This document shows positions 20,225 to 27,834 of a stretch of 64,000 bases of DNA, one piece after another. The translations under genes were made by a program, and so were the position numbers. The notes below the pieces were generated by a model that ran no database searches, was not told where the DNA came from, and saw only the letters and a list, made by a program, of their open reading frames with translations. The stretch is from Rodentibacter genomosp. 1. Its GTDB lineage: Bacteria; Pseudomonadota; Gammaproteobacteria; Enterobacterales; Pasteurellaceae. Each line of letters starts with the position of its first letter. The stretch's first letter is position 1. The stretch covers positions 124,001 to 188,000 of the forward strand of contig NZ_MLHN01000003.1 of NCBI RefSeq assembly GCF_001999285.1. The letters run 5' to 3'.

Positions 20225-20928
20225 TGATTCCACAATGCTACCACCATAGCCGTTTCATACTGAATCATTGGATACCTTTTTAAATGACCGGCAAGTTGAA
20301 TCTCAACACCTTTTCTTTCTGCAATAAAATTAAACTGTAAACGGGTGATTTCATATTCCCGTTCATCAAGTAAATCCGTCCAGCCTCCTCCCGCCTTACA
20401 GGCTGTTTGCTGAAGTGCTTTTTGACATTCGGTTGATCGACACTTAGCATTGATCGCACTTTTATAAGTTTGTTTCGTTTCAATCATTTTGTTATTCAAT
20501 TTATACCCGAAAAGCTCTTTTTCGATGCCTTTTGCCACATTCTGCCCCCTATTTAAACACGTATTTTTTGTGAATTTCTCACCTATGCATCCGTTTGCAT
20601 TCAAATCGTAAAAGAATAAAACACAGCTATTTTGGGGTGCATTATCCGCTTGAGAAATAAAGAGCGCAGAGCCCTGCTTATCTAACTCAAACAAAAGAAT
20701 ATTGCTTTCTATTAACTTGCTATTTAGTGCCCGAAACCCCGCACGACGAAGATCTTTACCCATAAGCTGAATCGTTCGTTGCAACTCAGACTGAAGTCTC
20801 AATTTCAACAAAATCTGCTGATTTTGAACTTGGATATGGGTATAAAACTGTGAAATCACCCATAAAAGTGCCGATGAAATGGCCAGTGAAATCATTAATG
20901 CCAACAATGTTTGCCCTTTTTTCATCAT
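20221..20928 (-). CDS. comO: Competence pseudopilin-like protein ComO (PilW/PulJ type)
   Basis: 235 aa from the ATG at 20928, which overlaps the comN stop as ATGATGA; the second ATG at 20925 is an alternative. The leader MMKKG precedes QTLLALMISLAISSALLWVI. The Glu at +5 is replaced by Ala. Several cysteines in the C-terminal half suggest disulfides in the periplasm. Matches HI0939 in position and size. Confidence 0.8.
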   Translation of the reverse strand: MMKKGQTLLALMISLAISSALLWVISQFYTHIQVQNQQILLKLRLQSELQRTIQLMGKDLRRAGFRALNSKLIESNILLFELDKQGSALFISQADNAPQNSCVLFFYDLNANGCIGEKFTKNTCLNRGQNVAKGIEKELFGYKLNNKMIETKQTYKSAINAKCRSTECQKALQQTACKAGGGWTDLLDEREYEITRLQFNFIAERKGVEIQLAGHLKRYPMIQYETAMVVALWNQ

Positions 20929-21443
20929 GATCTCGTACAAGCACTGGCTGATTGATTTGGTTTCAATTTCAAACTGCCTACATTAAAGAAAGAAAATAAT
21001 GTACGGTCATCGCCCACTTGTAATAAAAAACAGTTGGAATCTATTGTATTGCGTATGCCATTAAAACGAGCTATTTCTAGGGGGTAAATCTTTGGACTCA
21101 TAATCGTTGTTTGATCCGCAAAGTAGGGATAGTAAAAATGTGCATAAACCTCTTTTGGGCAAACTGTCGGATTCAAACAATCACAAAGTTTGTCATTCTT
21201 TACCTGAGCGGTCATACACCAGCGCTTCGTGGTAGGATGACGATTTGCCAAAATAAACCAAATCTCAGAGGAATTTTCTGCCCTCCCCTGAATTTGTCGC
21301 AAAAATAAATAAAGACGATGTTGCTCTTTGGCTAAAATCATTTTCGGATTATCAGTTTGCCAAAAGGGAATCGTAAAACTCAATGTAATACTGATAATTG
21401 TCAAAGTGATTAATAATTCTAACAATGTCGCACCTTTTCGCAT
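20925..21443 (-). CDS. comN: Competence pseudopilin-like protein ComN
   Basis: 172 aa. Classic type IV pilin N-terminus: MRKG, then ATLLELLITLTIISITLSF with Glu at +5. It is the first gene of the comN-comO-comP-comQ-recC block, in which successive genes overlap by a few bases. Transcription is probably controlled by the CRP-S site 66 bp upstream. Corresponds to HI0938 of H. influenzae. Confidence 0.85.
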   Translation of the reverse strand: MRKGATLLELLITLTIISITLSFTIPFWQTDNPKMILAKEQHRLYLFLRQIQGRAENSSEIWFILANRHPTTKRWCMTAQVKNDKLCDCLNPTVCPKEVYAHFYYPYFADQTTIMSPKIYPLEIARFNGIRNTIDSNCFLLQVGDDRTLFSFFNVGSLKLKPNQSASACTRS

Positions 21444-21508
21444 AAAACGCCCCTCATTTCAGCCGCACTTTAACGTTTTTTCTCACAGGGGCAACAATGC
21501 TGAATCAT

Positions 21509-21530
21509 TTTTTCGATTCGGATCGCAAAA
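21509..21530 (-). promoter_or_regulatory. CRP-S (Sxy/TfoX-dependent) competence site upstream of comN
   Basis: On the minus strand the site reads TTTTGCGA-TCCGAA-TCGAAAAA. It matches the Haemophilus competence site (TTTTGCGA-N6-TCGCAAAA) at 15 of 16 arm positions, 66 bp before the comN start. CRP with Sxy is expected to activate the operon on competence induction. Confidence 0.9.
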
Positions 21531-21643
21531 CCTATGGTAAAGATAAGGAAAAAACCTTGTTTTATGATTTTCAGCTGGTTATTTTCACAAATGCCGCTAT
21601 AATGGAGCGGAAATTTTTCAGTTCTTTAAAATCTGGTGGAATT

Positions 21644-22447
21644 ATGAATCCAATGTTAAATATCGCCATTCGTGCGGCACGAAGAGCGGGCAATGTCATT
21701 GCTAAAAATTACGAACGCCGTGATACTATCGAAGCAACGCAAAAAGGCATTAACGATTATGTGACCAGCGTAGATAAACTCGCTGAAGCTGAAATTATTG
21801 AGATTATCCGCAAATCTTATCCCGATCACACTATTATCACGGAAGAAAGCGGCGCAATTGAGGGAAAAGAAACTGATATACAATGGATTATTGATCCGCT
21901 AGACGGCACTCGTAATTTTATGAATGGTTTGCCACACTTTTCCGTATCAATCGCTATTCGTGTAAAAAACCGCACTGAAGTAGGCGTGGTTTATGACCCA
22001 ATACGTAACGAATTATTTACCGCTGTACGTGGTGAAGGCGCAAAATTAAACGAAGTACGCTTGCGTGTTGATGCCAAACGTGAACTTCAGGGCGCTATTC
22101 TTGCCACCGGATTCCCATTCAAACAACCAAAACTTATGCCAACCCAATTTGCCATAATGAATACCCTCATTGAAGATGCTGCGGATTTCCGCCGTACGGG
22201 TTCTGCCGCTTTAGATTTATGCTATGTAGCGGCAAGCCGTGTTGACGGTTATTTTGAAATGGGCATAAAAGCATGGGATTGTGCAGCCGGAGATTTAATC
22301 GTGCGTGAAGCCGGCGGCTTAATTTGCGACTTTGAAGCAGGTAATGGCTATTTACGCAGTGGAAATATCATTGCCGCCCCAACTCGAGTGTTAAAAGAAA
22401 TGATAAATAAAATCCGCCCTTGCTTAGGTGCTAATTTTAAAAATTAA
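21644..22447 (+). CDS. suhB: Inositol-1-monophosphatase family protein SuhB
   Basis: Inositol monophosphatase and component of Nus-factor antitermination complexes at rRNA operons. The 267 aa equal the E. coli length. Metal-binding motifs are EESGAI, DPLDGTRNF (about 84-92) and WDCAAGDLIVREAGG. The start at 21644 (MNPMLNIAIRAARRAGN) aligns with E. coli SuhB; a longer reading frame opens 49 codons earlier but is not supported. A TATAAT lies at 21598-21603, about 40 bp upstream, with no clear -35. An uptake-signal pair terminates it. Confidence 0.96.
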   Translation: MNPMLNIAIRAARRAGNVIAKNYERRDTIEATQKGINDYVTSVDKLAEAEIIEIIRKSYPDHTIITEESGAIEGKETDIQWIIDPLDGTRNFMNGLPHFSVSIAIRVKNRTEVGVVYDPIRNELFTAVRGEGAKLNEVRLRVDAKRELQGAILATGFPFKQPKLMPTQFAIMNTLIEDAADFRRTGSAALDLCYVAASRVDGYFEMGIKAWDCAAGDLIVREAGGLICDFEAGNGYLRSGNIIAAPTRVLKEMINKIRPCLGANFKN

Positions 22448-22464
22448 AAAACATTGAAAAAGAC

Positions 22465-22503
22465 AACCGCACTTTTCACATCTCAAAGTGCGGTTATTTT
22501 TAT
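22465..22503. terminator. Inverted uptake-signal pair after suhB
   Basis: AACCGCACTT and AAGTGCGGTT face each other across 11 nt, followed by ATTTTTAT. It serves convergent suhB and the XRE gene and marks the left limit of the accessory island. Confidence 0.85.
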
Positions 22504-22542
22504 CTTATTTTTTAATATATTTGGAAACAAGGATATTTTCCC

Positions 22543-22893
22543 TTAGCTGTTTTTTCTATTTCCCCATCGGATTAAACGCTCAACCAAATCCAACAACTCA
22601 CTGCGTTGATCATTCTCTAATTCTTGCAGTAAACGTTCCAATCTGCGGGCTTGATCCATTGTGCGATTGCTACTGTCAATCACAAGATCAGCAACTTCAC
22701 AATGAAAAATCTCTGATAGCTCTACCAAACGAAGAATTGTCGGCACGGTTTTCCCCCTTTCCATTCGCGATACCGCATCATTACTCATATCCAAAATTTC
22801 CGCTAATTGCGCCTGCGTTAATCCGGCAGCTTGACGATATTTCGTAATGGCACGACCAACAGTAAGCATTAATTCTTGTTTCTTGTCCGGCAT
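22543..22893 (-). CDS. XRE-family helix-turn-helix regulator
   Basis: 116 aa. A Cro/C1-type HTH at about residues 11-65 (ITKYRQAAGLTQAQLAEILDMSNDAVSRMERG, PTILRLVELSEIF) precedes a helical C-terminus rich in charged residues (RRLERLLQELEND), possibly for dimerisation. It is divergent from the HTH-membrane fusion gene across a 205-bp region. That region contains TATACCTA at 22961-22968 and again at 23072-23079, possible binding sites. It probably regulates itself and the island operon (inference). No enzymatic domain is present. Confidence 0.8.
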   Translation of the reverse strand: MPDKKQELMLTVGRAITKYRQAAGLTQAQLAEILDMSNDAVSRMERGKTVPTILRLVELSEIFHCEVADLVIDSSNRTMDQARRLERLLQELENDQRSELLDLVERLIRWGNRKNS

Positions 22894-23098
22894 TGCTTTC
22901 CCCTACATTGAAAGCAGCAATGATAAACCTTGACTTTCTCACATAAACAGCTTTTAATTCTATACCTAGGCTTAAAAAATCTAATTTAAATATAATAGCG
23001 AAAAAAACAAAAAAATTTTCGCTTGCGACACAACCTGACGCACAAGATCGGAACTTCTTTGCTAAATTATATATACCTATCCACAGCGATTTAAAAAA
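22894..23098. promoter_or_regulatory. Divergent control region of the island
   Basis: A 205-bp AT-rich region between the XRE gene and the HTH-membrane gene. It holds two copies of TATACCTA (22961-22968, 23072-23079), a TATAAT at 22991-22996, and an inverted repeat AGCGAAAA/TTTTCGCT (22997-23004, 23016-23023). No consensus -35 and no Shine-Dalgarno before 23099 were seen. Confidence 0.4.
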
Positions 23099-24007
23099 AT
23101 GAAAAAGAATAACCAACTTGCACAACGTTTAGCACTAATATTAAGCAAACTTAATCAAGGGGTTCGTCTTGATGTTCAGCAATTATCTGAAGAATTTGGT
23201 GTTTCATTACGCACCATTCAGCGTGATATCAACCGCTTTGATTTTCTCGAATGGGAAGAAAAAGGCGCAAGATATTACAAAATAGGACAGCTTGCAGGAG
23301 GAGCCGTTGCAGGGGCAGCTGCCGCTTATGCTGTTTACGGTGGAGTAATGGCACTTGCTGCTGCTTCAACTGGCACGCCTATTGCCGCATTAGCTGGGGC
23401 TGTAGCTCATAATGCAGCAATGGCAGCAATTGGAGGCGGATCACTTGCAGCTGGTGGATTTGGTATGGCAGGAGGAGCAATGGTACTTGGTGCAGTAGTT
23501 GCCGCACCTATTATTGCTATTGCAGGTTTAGGATTTAATATGCATGCAGAAAAAGCCAAACAAAATGCTGTTGCTTATAAAGAAGAAGTCAATCAAGCTG
23601 TTGAGAAGATGAAACTTTCTATTGAACATTTAAATAAAACAAGTAGTTATGTCACAGATTTAATTGTTGAAATTAAAAGAATTGATGGTCAATTTAATCA
23701 ATATTTTGACAAATTAAAATCAATTAATACGTTACTTAAAGATGGTACTTTAGATTTTGATTCGTTAAAAGACTCTATTTTACTTACCATCAATAATGGT
23801 TACATTCTTGCTGCTATCCTGACAGATATTATCACCACTCCACTATTTAAAGTGAAGAAAAATTCCTTTGATAAAATGGTCATGGATGGTGATCAACCTG
23901 TAATGGAATTAGATGAAAATGGATTACAAATTTTAAATAAAGAAGAAATGAAAACTGCTGTTCTAAAAGGTTCTAATGAAGAAATATCTAAAGCATTAAA
24001 ATCTTAA
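23099..24007 (+). CDS. HTH domain fused to Gly/Ala-rich membrane segment, unknown function
   Basis: 302 aa, not assigned to a characterised protein. Residues about 7-60 are a DeoR/WYL-type winged helix (QLSEEFGVSLRTIQRDINRF). Residues 65-155 are strikingly Gly/Ala-rich and hydrophobic (GGAVAGAAAAYAVYGG, ASTGTPIAALAGAVAHNAAM, IGGGSLAAGGFGMAGG), with two or three potential membrane helices of glycine-zipper type. From 160 there is a long charged helix (HAEKAKQNAVAYKEEVNQAVEKMK) and an alpha-helical C-terminal domain. From general knowledge, such STG...GGGSLAAGG segments recur in uncharacterised bacterial membrane proteins; a DNA-binding head on one is unusual. It is the first gene of an island operon; no Shine-Dalgarno is visible. 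A role as a membrane-tethered sensor or effector is speculation. Confidence 0.75.
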   Translation: MKKNNQLAQRLALILSKLNQGVRLDVQQLSEEFGVSLRTIQRDINRFDFLEWEEKGARYYKIGQLAGGAVAGAAAAYAVYGGVMALAAASTGTPIAALAGAVAHNAAMAAIGGGSLAAGGFGMAGGAMVLGAVVAAPIIAIAGLGFNMHAEKAKQNAVAYKEEVNQAVEKMKLSIEHLNKTSSYVTDLIVEIKRIDGQFNQYFDKLKSINTLLKDGTLDFDSLKDSILLTINNGYILAAILTDIITTPLFKVKKNSFDKMVMDGDQPVMELDENGLQILNKEEMKTAVLKGSNEEISKALKS

Positions 24008-24030
24008 TAGCTCTCTAAATTAATAATAAA

Positions 24031-24059
24031 AACCCGATTATAAATTTTTTAATCGGGTT
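24031..24059 (+). terminator. Hairpin between the first two island genes
   Basis: A perfect 10-bp stem AACCCGATTA with its complement and a 9-nt AT loop. No U-tract follows on the plus strand, so it may act as an mRNA-processing or stabilising hairpin and not as a full terminator. AAGGAG for the next gene follows directly. Confidence 0.5.
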
Positions 24060-24078
24060 ATATCAAAGGAGTATAACT

Positions 24079-24867
24079 ATGGCATTTATTATTGCTGGTG
24101 TAGCTGCAGTTGCAGCTGGATATGGTCTAAAAAAAGTATTTGATGATAAAAATAAATCTGACATATCAAAAACGTATAATACTTTAAATGAATTAGGTAA
24201 AATCTTATTAGATTTGGGAGAAGATAGCACCAAATACATAAAGTTATCTAAAAGATTATCTGAGATAATAAATAAAGAAATATATACAGGGAACGATGAA
24301 AGAATATCAAAATTTGTTAGTTATTTCTCTAACAGAGATGATGTTTCTGAAAAAAATATTACTTTTGCTGTATGGGGGAGTGAAACCTTAAATTCATTGT
24401 CATTTATGCCTCTTATGCCTCCTAAAGAATGGGTTGATGAAAATGGACTAGAAGATATTTCAGTTGATAAATGGGCAAAGAAATGTATGGGATATAGAGA
24501 AATTTCTGATTCAGATATAAAAAAGCTTGCGAAATATATAGATAAGATTGAAATTATAAAAAAACAGATAGAGCAAGTTTATGAATATGTTAAATTTTAT
24601 TCTAATTATCTAACTATAGTATTAACACGCAATGATTTAGATAATCATAAAGAAAGTATCGTAGAAGCGATTCATCAACGGCTCTGTGCTATGGATAGCT
24701 TAGTTGGAAGTCTCCCTCCAATAGATCTTTTAATTGAAGATAATATTGGCATAGCAGAGAATGCGATGAAAATGCGTATCCATCTAAATAATATGAACAT
24801 ATCAGTAAATAATTTTTCAAAAGAACTTTTTGAAAATTTACATATGGATAAATTATCTGATAAATAA
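24079..24867 (+). CDS. Membrane-anchored helical protein, unknown function
   Basis: 262 aa, family not recognised. The first 17 residues (MAFIIAGVAAVAAGYGL) form a short Gly/Ala-rich membrane helix, echoing the hydrophobic segment of the preceding gene. A Lys-rich flank and a mostly alpha-helical soluble domain follow, with coiled-coil-like stretches at about 155-190 and 215-255. No catalytic motif is seen. AAGGAG lies 7 nt before the ATG. It probably forms a membrane complex with the product of 23099-24007 (inference from adjacency and shared composition). Composition is strongly AT-rich, with no uptake signal. Confidence 0.7.
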   Translation: MAFIIAGVAAVAAGYGLKKVFDDKNKSDISKTYNTLNELGKILLDLGEDSTKYIKLSKRLSEIINKEIYTGNDERISKFVSYFSNRDDVSEKNITFAVWGSETLNSLSFMPLMPPKEWVDENGLEDISVDKWAKKCMGYREISDSDIKKLAKYIDKIEIIKKQIEQVYEYVKFYSNYLTIVLTRNDLDNHKESIVEAIHQRLCAMDSLVGSLPPIDLLIEDNIGIAENAMKMRIHLNNMNISVNNFSKELFENLHMDKLSDK

Positions 24868-24893
24868 ATCATCTATCTATAATAGAGGTAAAA

Positions 24894-25376
24894 ATGGAAA
24901 ATTTAGTTATAAATAAAGAATTTGAATGGAATAAAGAGTTAGAAAAAACGGTTATTAATTCATTAGCTACCACATTTGGATTAGACTTCCTTCTTTTTGA
25001 GGATAAAAAAGGTGGAAATGTTGATACTATTTATAATGTAAGAAAAGGAACTTGGGCAACAGAAGAAGAAAAGCAAAAGTATGATAATAGAGAAGACTAT
25101 AATCCTGAAATTTATCATAAACATGAGAACTATATTAAGAATAATAAAGAAATGTCTAATAATAAGAAGAATGGAGAAGTGGTAGATGCATACATAGGAG
25201 AGAATGTCCCAGTAAATGCAAAAATAGATCAAGATCATATAGTCTCAGCCAATGAGATACATAATGATCCAGGTAGAATATTGGCGGAGCTAAAAGGGGA
25301 AGATCTTGCAAATAGAGATGAAAACCTTGTTCCAGTAAGTAGCTCATTAAATAGATCTAAACAAGATATGTCATGA
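24894..25376 (+). CDS. HNH-like nuclease domain, N-terminal part of a split gene
   Basis: 160 aa. The C-terminal half looks like an HNH endonuclease core: DQDHIVSANEI (Asp114, His115), then NRDENLVPVSSSLNRSK with Asn144, Asn153 and Lys156. The N-terminal 45 residues (EWNKELEKTVINSLATTFGLDFLLFEDKKGG) are of unknown fold. GAGG lies 6 nt before the ATG. The frame ends in ATGTCATGA, overlapping the next frame by 4 nt. One extra A there (TCAATGAG) would fuse the frames smoothly (SKQDMSMSEF), so this is probably the 5' third of one larger gene. Alternatively the two are translationally coupled partners. Cleavage activity is inference. Confidence 0.65.
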   Translation: MENLVINKEFEWNKELEKTVINSLATTFGLDFLLFEDKKGGNVDTIYNVRKGTWATEEEKQKYDNREDYNPEIYHKHENYIKNNKEMSNNKKNGEVVDAYIGENVPVNAKIDQDHIVSANEIHNDPGRILAELKGEDLANRDENLVPVSSSLNRSKQDMS

Positions 25377-26556
25377 GTGAATTTATTAGTAAACTAGATG
25401 AAAAAATAGTAAATAAGAAGAAGGAGCTAGAGAAAATTAAGAATAGTCTAAATCAACTAGAGAATGAAACACCCCGTAATCAACATAAAATTAATGAAAT
25501 ACAAAAGAAAGTAAGAAATGCTGAAAAATATATAGAAAATCACCAAAAATTAAAAGAAGATCCAACTAAGGCATTAGAAGCAGATAAAAAGGCAAGAGAG
25601 ATAATTAACAGAGAGATTAACTGGAGTTATTACACTAGTTCAAAATTTTTCAAAAATACAGCAAAAGAAGCCGGAAAAAAGGGTTTAAAAATGGGTGTTA
25701 GACAAGCCTTAGGCTTAGTATTAGATGAAATTTGGTTTGAATTAAGAGAACAAATTCCTAAACTTTATCAAAAATGTAAAAACAAATTTAATATACAGAT
25801 TTTTCTTAATTCTATTCAAGAAACACTAAAAGGTATCTGGAAAAGAATTCAAGAAAGATTTAAAGATTTAAAGATTTACTTAATTCCTTTAAAGATAGTG
25901 TATTTGCAGGTGCATTATCAAGTGTTACTACAACATTACTTAATTGTTTTCTTACTACTGAAAAGCTGATCGGTAAAATGATCCGTGAGATATGGAATAG
26001 TTTAGTCGGCGTAATCAAGTTGGTTTTCTTTAATCCTAATAGACTGGCCATGGGAGATTTGCTTAAAGAAGCAATGCGATTACTAGGTTTAGGGGTATAT
26101 ACACTTGTTGGTACTTATATTCATACACACTTAAATACCCTATTGAACTTTCCATTAGGAGCAGAACTTTCATCTTTCGTTAGTGCAATAGTAACAGGCA
26201 TATTAAATTTAGGATTTGTTTATTTCTTAGAACATAGTGAGCTAACAAACAAAGTTTGGACATTTCTAAATCAATTTAAACCTAAACTATTAATTGAACA
26301 AGGTATTGATTATATGCGGGAAGTCAATGCTGAATTAGATCGTTATCTTCTTGAATTATCTAAAATTGAGTTCAATATGAACCCATTAGAATTAAAGGAG
26401 TTCTCAAACAATCTAGATACGGCTAACAGCGAATTAGAGAAACATTTTATTTTAAAGGCAGAAGCCAATCGTAGAGGAATTGAATTACCTTATGACTCAG
26501 ATAATCTCGAAAGTGTAAGAAATTGGTTGAAAAAGATAGGCAGCAATAAGAAATAA
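25373..26556 (+). pseudogene. Frameshifted coiled-coil/membrane continuation of the HNH-like gene
   Basis: The first frame (25373-25969) encodes a coiled coil (about 10-75) and a basic helical region, then derails into a hydrophobic nonsense tail after GIWKRIQERFKDL. The downstream frame (open well before the ATG at 25978, to 26556) continues the same protein: DLLNSFKDSVFAGALSS, then two or three membrane helices (GLGVYTLVGTYI, SSFVSAIVTGILNLGFVYFL) and a helical C-terminus. The break coincides with three tandem AAAGATTT units. Removing one unit joins the frames into a 391-residue product. No Shine-Dalgarno precedes 25373 or 25978. It is either inactivated or in an OFF state through slippage. 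Confidence 0.75.
25854..25877 (+). repeat. Three tandem AAAGATTT octamers at a frameshift
   Basis: Exact 3x8-bp direct repeat. Because 8 is not a multiple of 3, each gain or loss changes frame. Two copies (or five) restore one continuous reading frame between the two halves of the gene; three copies, as here, break it. Confidence 0.9.
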
Positions 26557-26819
26557 TGGAAGTATCATCATTCCCCTGTACAGCCTGTGGCAAATGCTGT
26601 CGTCGCGTTAATTTAAGCAAGCAAACGAGTTTTCTTGATCGTGGTGATGGTGTTTGCCAATATTTTAATGAGAAAACTAATTTGTGTAATATTTATGAAA
26701 CTAGACCACTTGTTTGTCGAGTTGAGGATTACTATAAAACATATTTATCTCATCTTTATGAATGGGATGAATTTGTTAAAGTTAATTTAGAAATTTGTAG
26801 AAATTTTAATAATGATTAA
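26556..26819 (+). CDS. YkgJ-family cysteine-cluster protein
   Basis: 87 aa, small soluble protein with the cysteine cluster of the YkgJ family (putative zinc/iron-binding): Cys8-x2-Cys11-x2-Cys14-Cys15, then Cys34, Cys44 (CNIYETRP) and Cys54 (LVCR), plus Cys81. It overlaps the preceding stop as TAATG, so it is translationally coupled to the HNH-like/membrane gene and belongs to the same operon. Biochemical function of the family is not established; here it may be a metal-binding accessory of the island system (inference). Confidence 0.85.
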   Translation: MEVSSFPCTACGKCCRRVNLSKQTSFLDRGDGVCQYFNEKTNLCNIYETRPLVCRVEDYYKTYLSHLYEWDEFVKVNLEICRNFNND

Positions 26820-26891
26820 TTTCAAACATAGAATAATTTTTTAATATATCCTCTCAGATTATTTATATCTTCCTAAACAAGGTATTTTATT

Positions 26892-27684
26892 ATGTCAAAA
26901 CAAAAAATTATAAAAAACAATATAATAAAATTATTTAATAAAATCATTTTATCATTAATTGTTATCAATGCCATTATAGTCGGTGTGGATACTTACCCTG
27001 CTCTATCTTATAAAATGGGTAATTATTTAACATTAATTAGCAATATTTGTTTAACTATTTTTGTTATAGAAATAATATTAAAAATTATTTTTATGCAAAA
27101 AAACTTTTTTAAAAACTGTTGGAATATTTTTGATTTTATAATTATCTTTATTTCTATACTTGCTGAATTTTCTCCGCTTTCCATTTTTAGAATTATTCGT
27201 GCCATTCGTATTCTACGTTTTTTATCTGTAATTCCTAAAATGAGGGTTATTACTCAAGTATTATTTAAATCAATTCATTCAATGCAAGGGATTGCAATTT
27301 TATTATGTATCGTATTATATGTGTATGCTGTATTAACTACACATTTATATAGTGATATATCCCCAAAATATTTTGGTAGTTTAACAGAAAGTTTTTATAC
27401 TCTATTTCAAATTATGACTTTTGATAGTTGGTCATCAGGTATCGTTCGACCAATACTAAGCAGCTCCCCTTACGCTTGGATAACATTCATTAGTTTCTTA
27501 CTTATTGCAAGTTACATTGTCCTAAATATTGGCGATTGGAATTATTGTTGATTGTATTACAGAAATCAAAGAATATGAGATGAATTTAAAAATTCAAGAA
27601 AAAGAAGATAAGCTCTTAGGAAAAATGAATATATTAGAAAATGAAATTAAAGAGTTAAAAGAACTTATTAAAAAAGGCTGTTAG
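26892..27684 (+). pseudogene. Bacterial voltage-gated cation channel (NaChBac type), frameshifted in S6
   Basis: A six-helix ion-channel subunit. S1-S3 lie within residues 15-92. S4 has regularly spaced arginines 100, 103, 106 and 109 (FRIIRAIRILRF). The pore loop has filter TFDSWSS (176-182), where NaChBac-type channels have TLESWxx. S6 starts ITFISFLLIASYIVLNI. The frame stops at 27551 (219 aa). One extra G at about 27531 explains this: without it translation continues IAIGIIVDCITEIKEYE into a leucine/isoleucine heptad coiled coil ending at 27684, giving 263 aa, as expected for tetrameric bacterial channels. AAGG precedes the ATG. The truncated form lacks most of the gate and assembly domain and is probably non-functional. 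Confidence 0.85.
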
Positions 27685-27772
27685 CTCCAAAGTAGAATAT
27701 AGCAATTAAAATTCCTTTAACTTAGTCAACCACTTAATTTTTTATTTTCCTCTGTGTTGAGATTCTATAAAA

Positions 27773-27826
27773 AACCGCACTTAGCCTTGAAATAAGAAAT
27801 TCTTAGACAAAGTGCGGTCATTTTTT
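27773..27826. terminator. Inverted uptake-signal pair at the right edge of the island
   Basis: AACCGCACTT at 27773 and AAGTGCGGT at 27810, followed by CATTTTTT. It separates the convergent channel gene and HAD phosphatase gene. No uptake signal was seen between this pair and the one at 22465. Confidence 0.75.
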
Positions 27827-27834
27827 ATCTGTTT

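Noticed and set aside
21497-21643. Longer N-terminus for suhB
   Set aside because: It would cover the CRP-S site and the -10 element. Homologues begin at MNPMLNIA (21644).
22488-22847. 119-codon plus-strand open frame opposite the XRE gene
   Set aside because: The minus-strand frame has a clear HTH and a plausible start; the plus-strand frame begins in a terminator hairpin and has no family resemblance.
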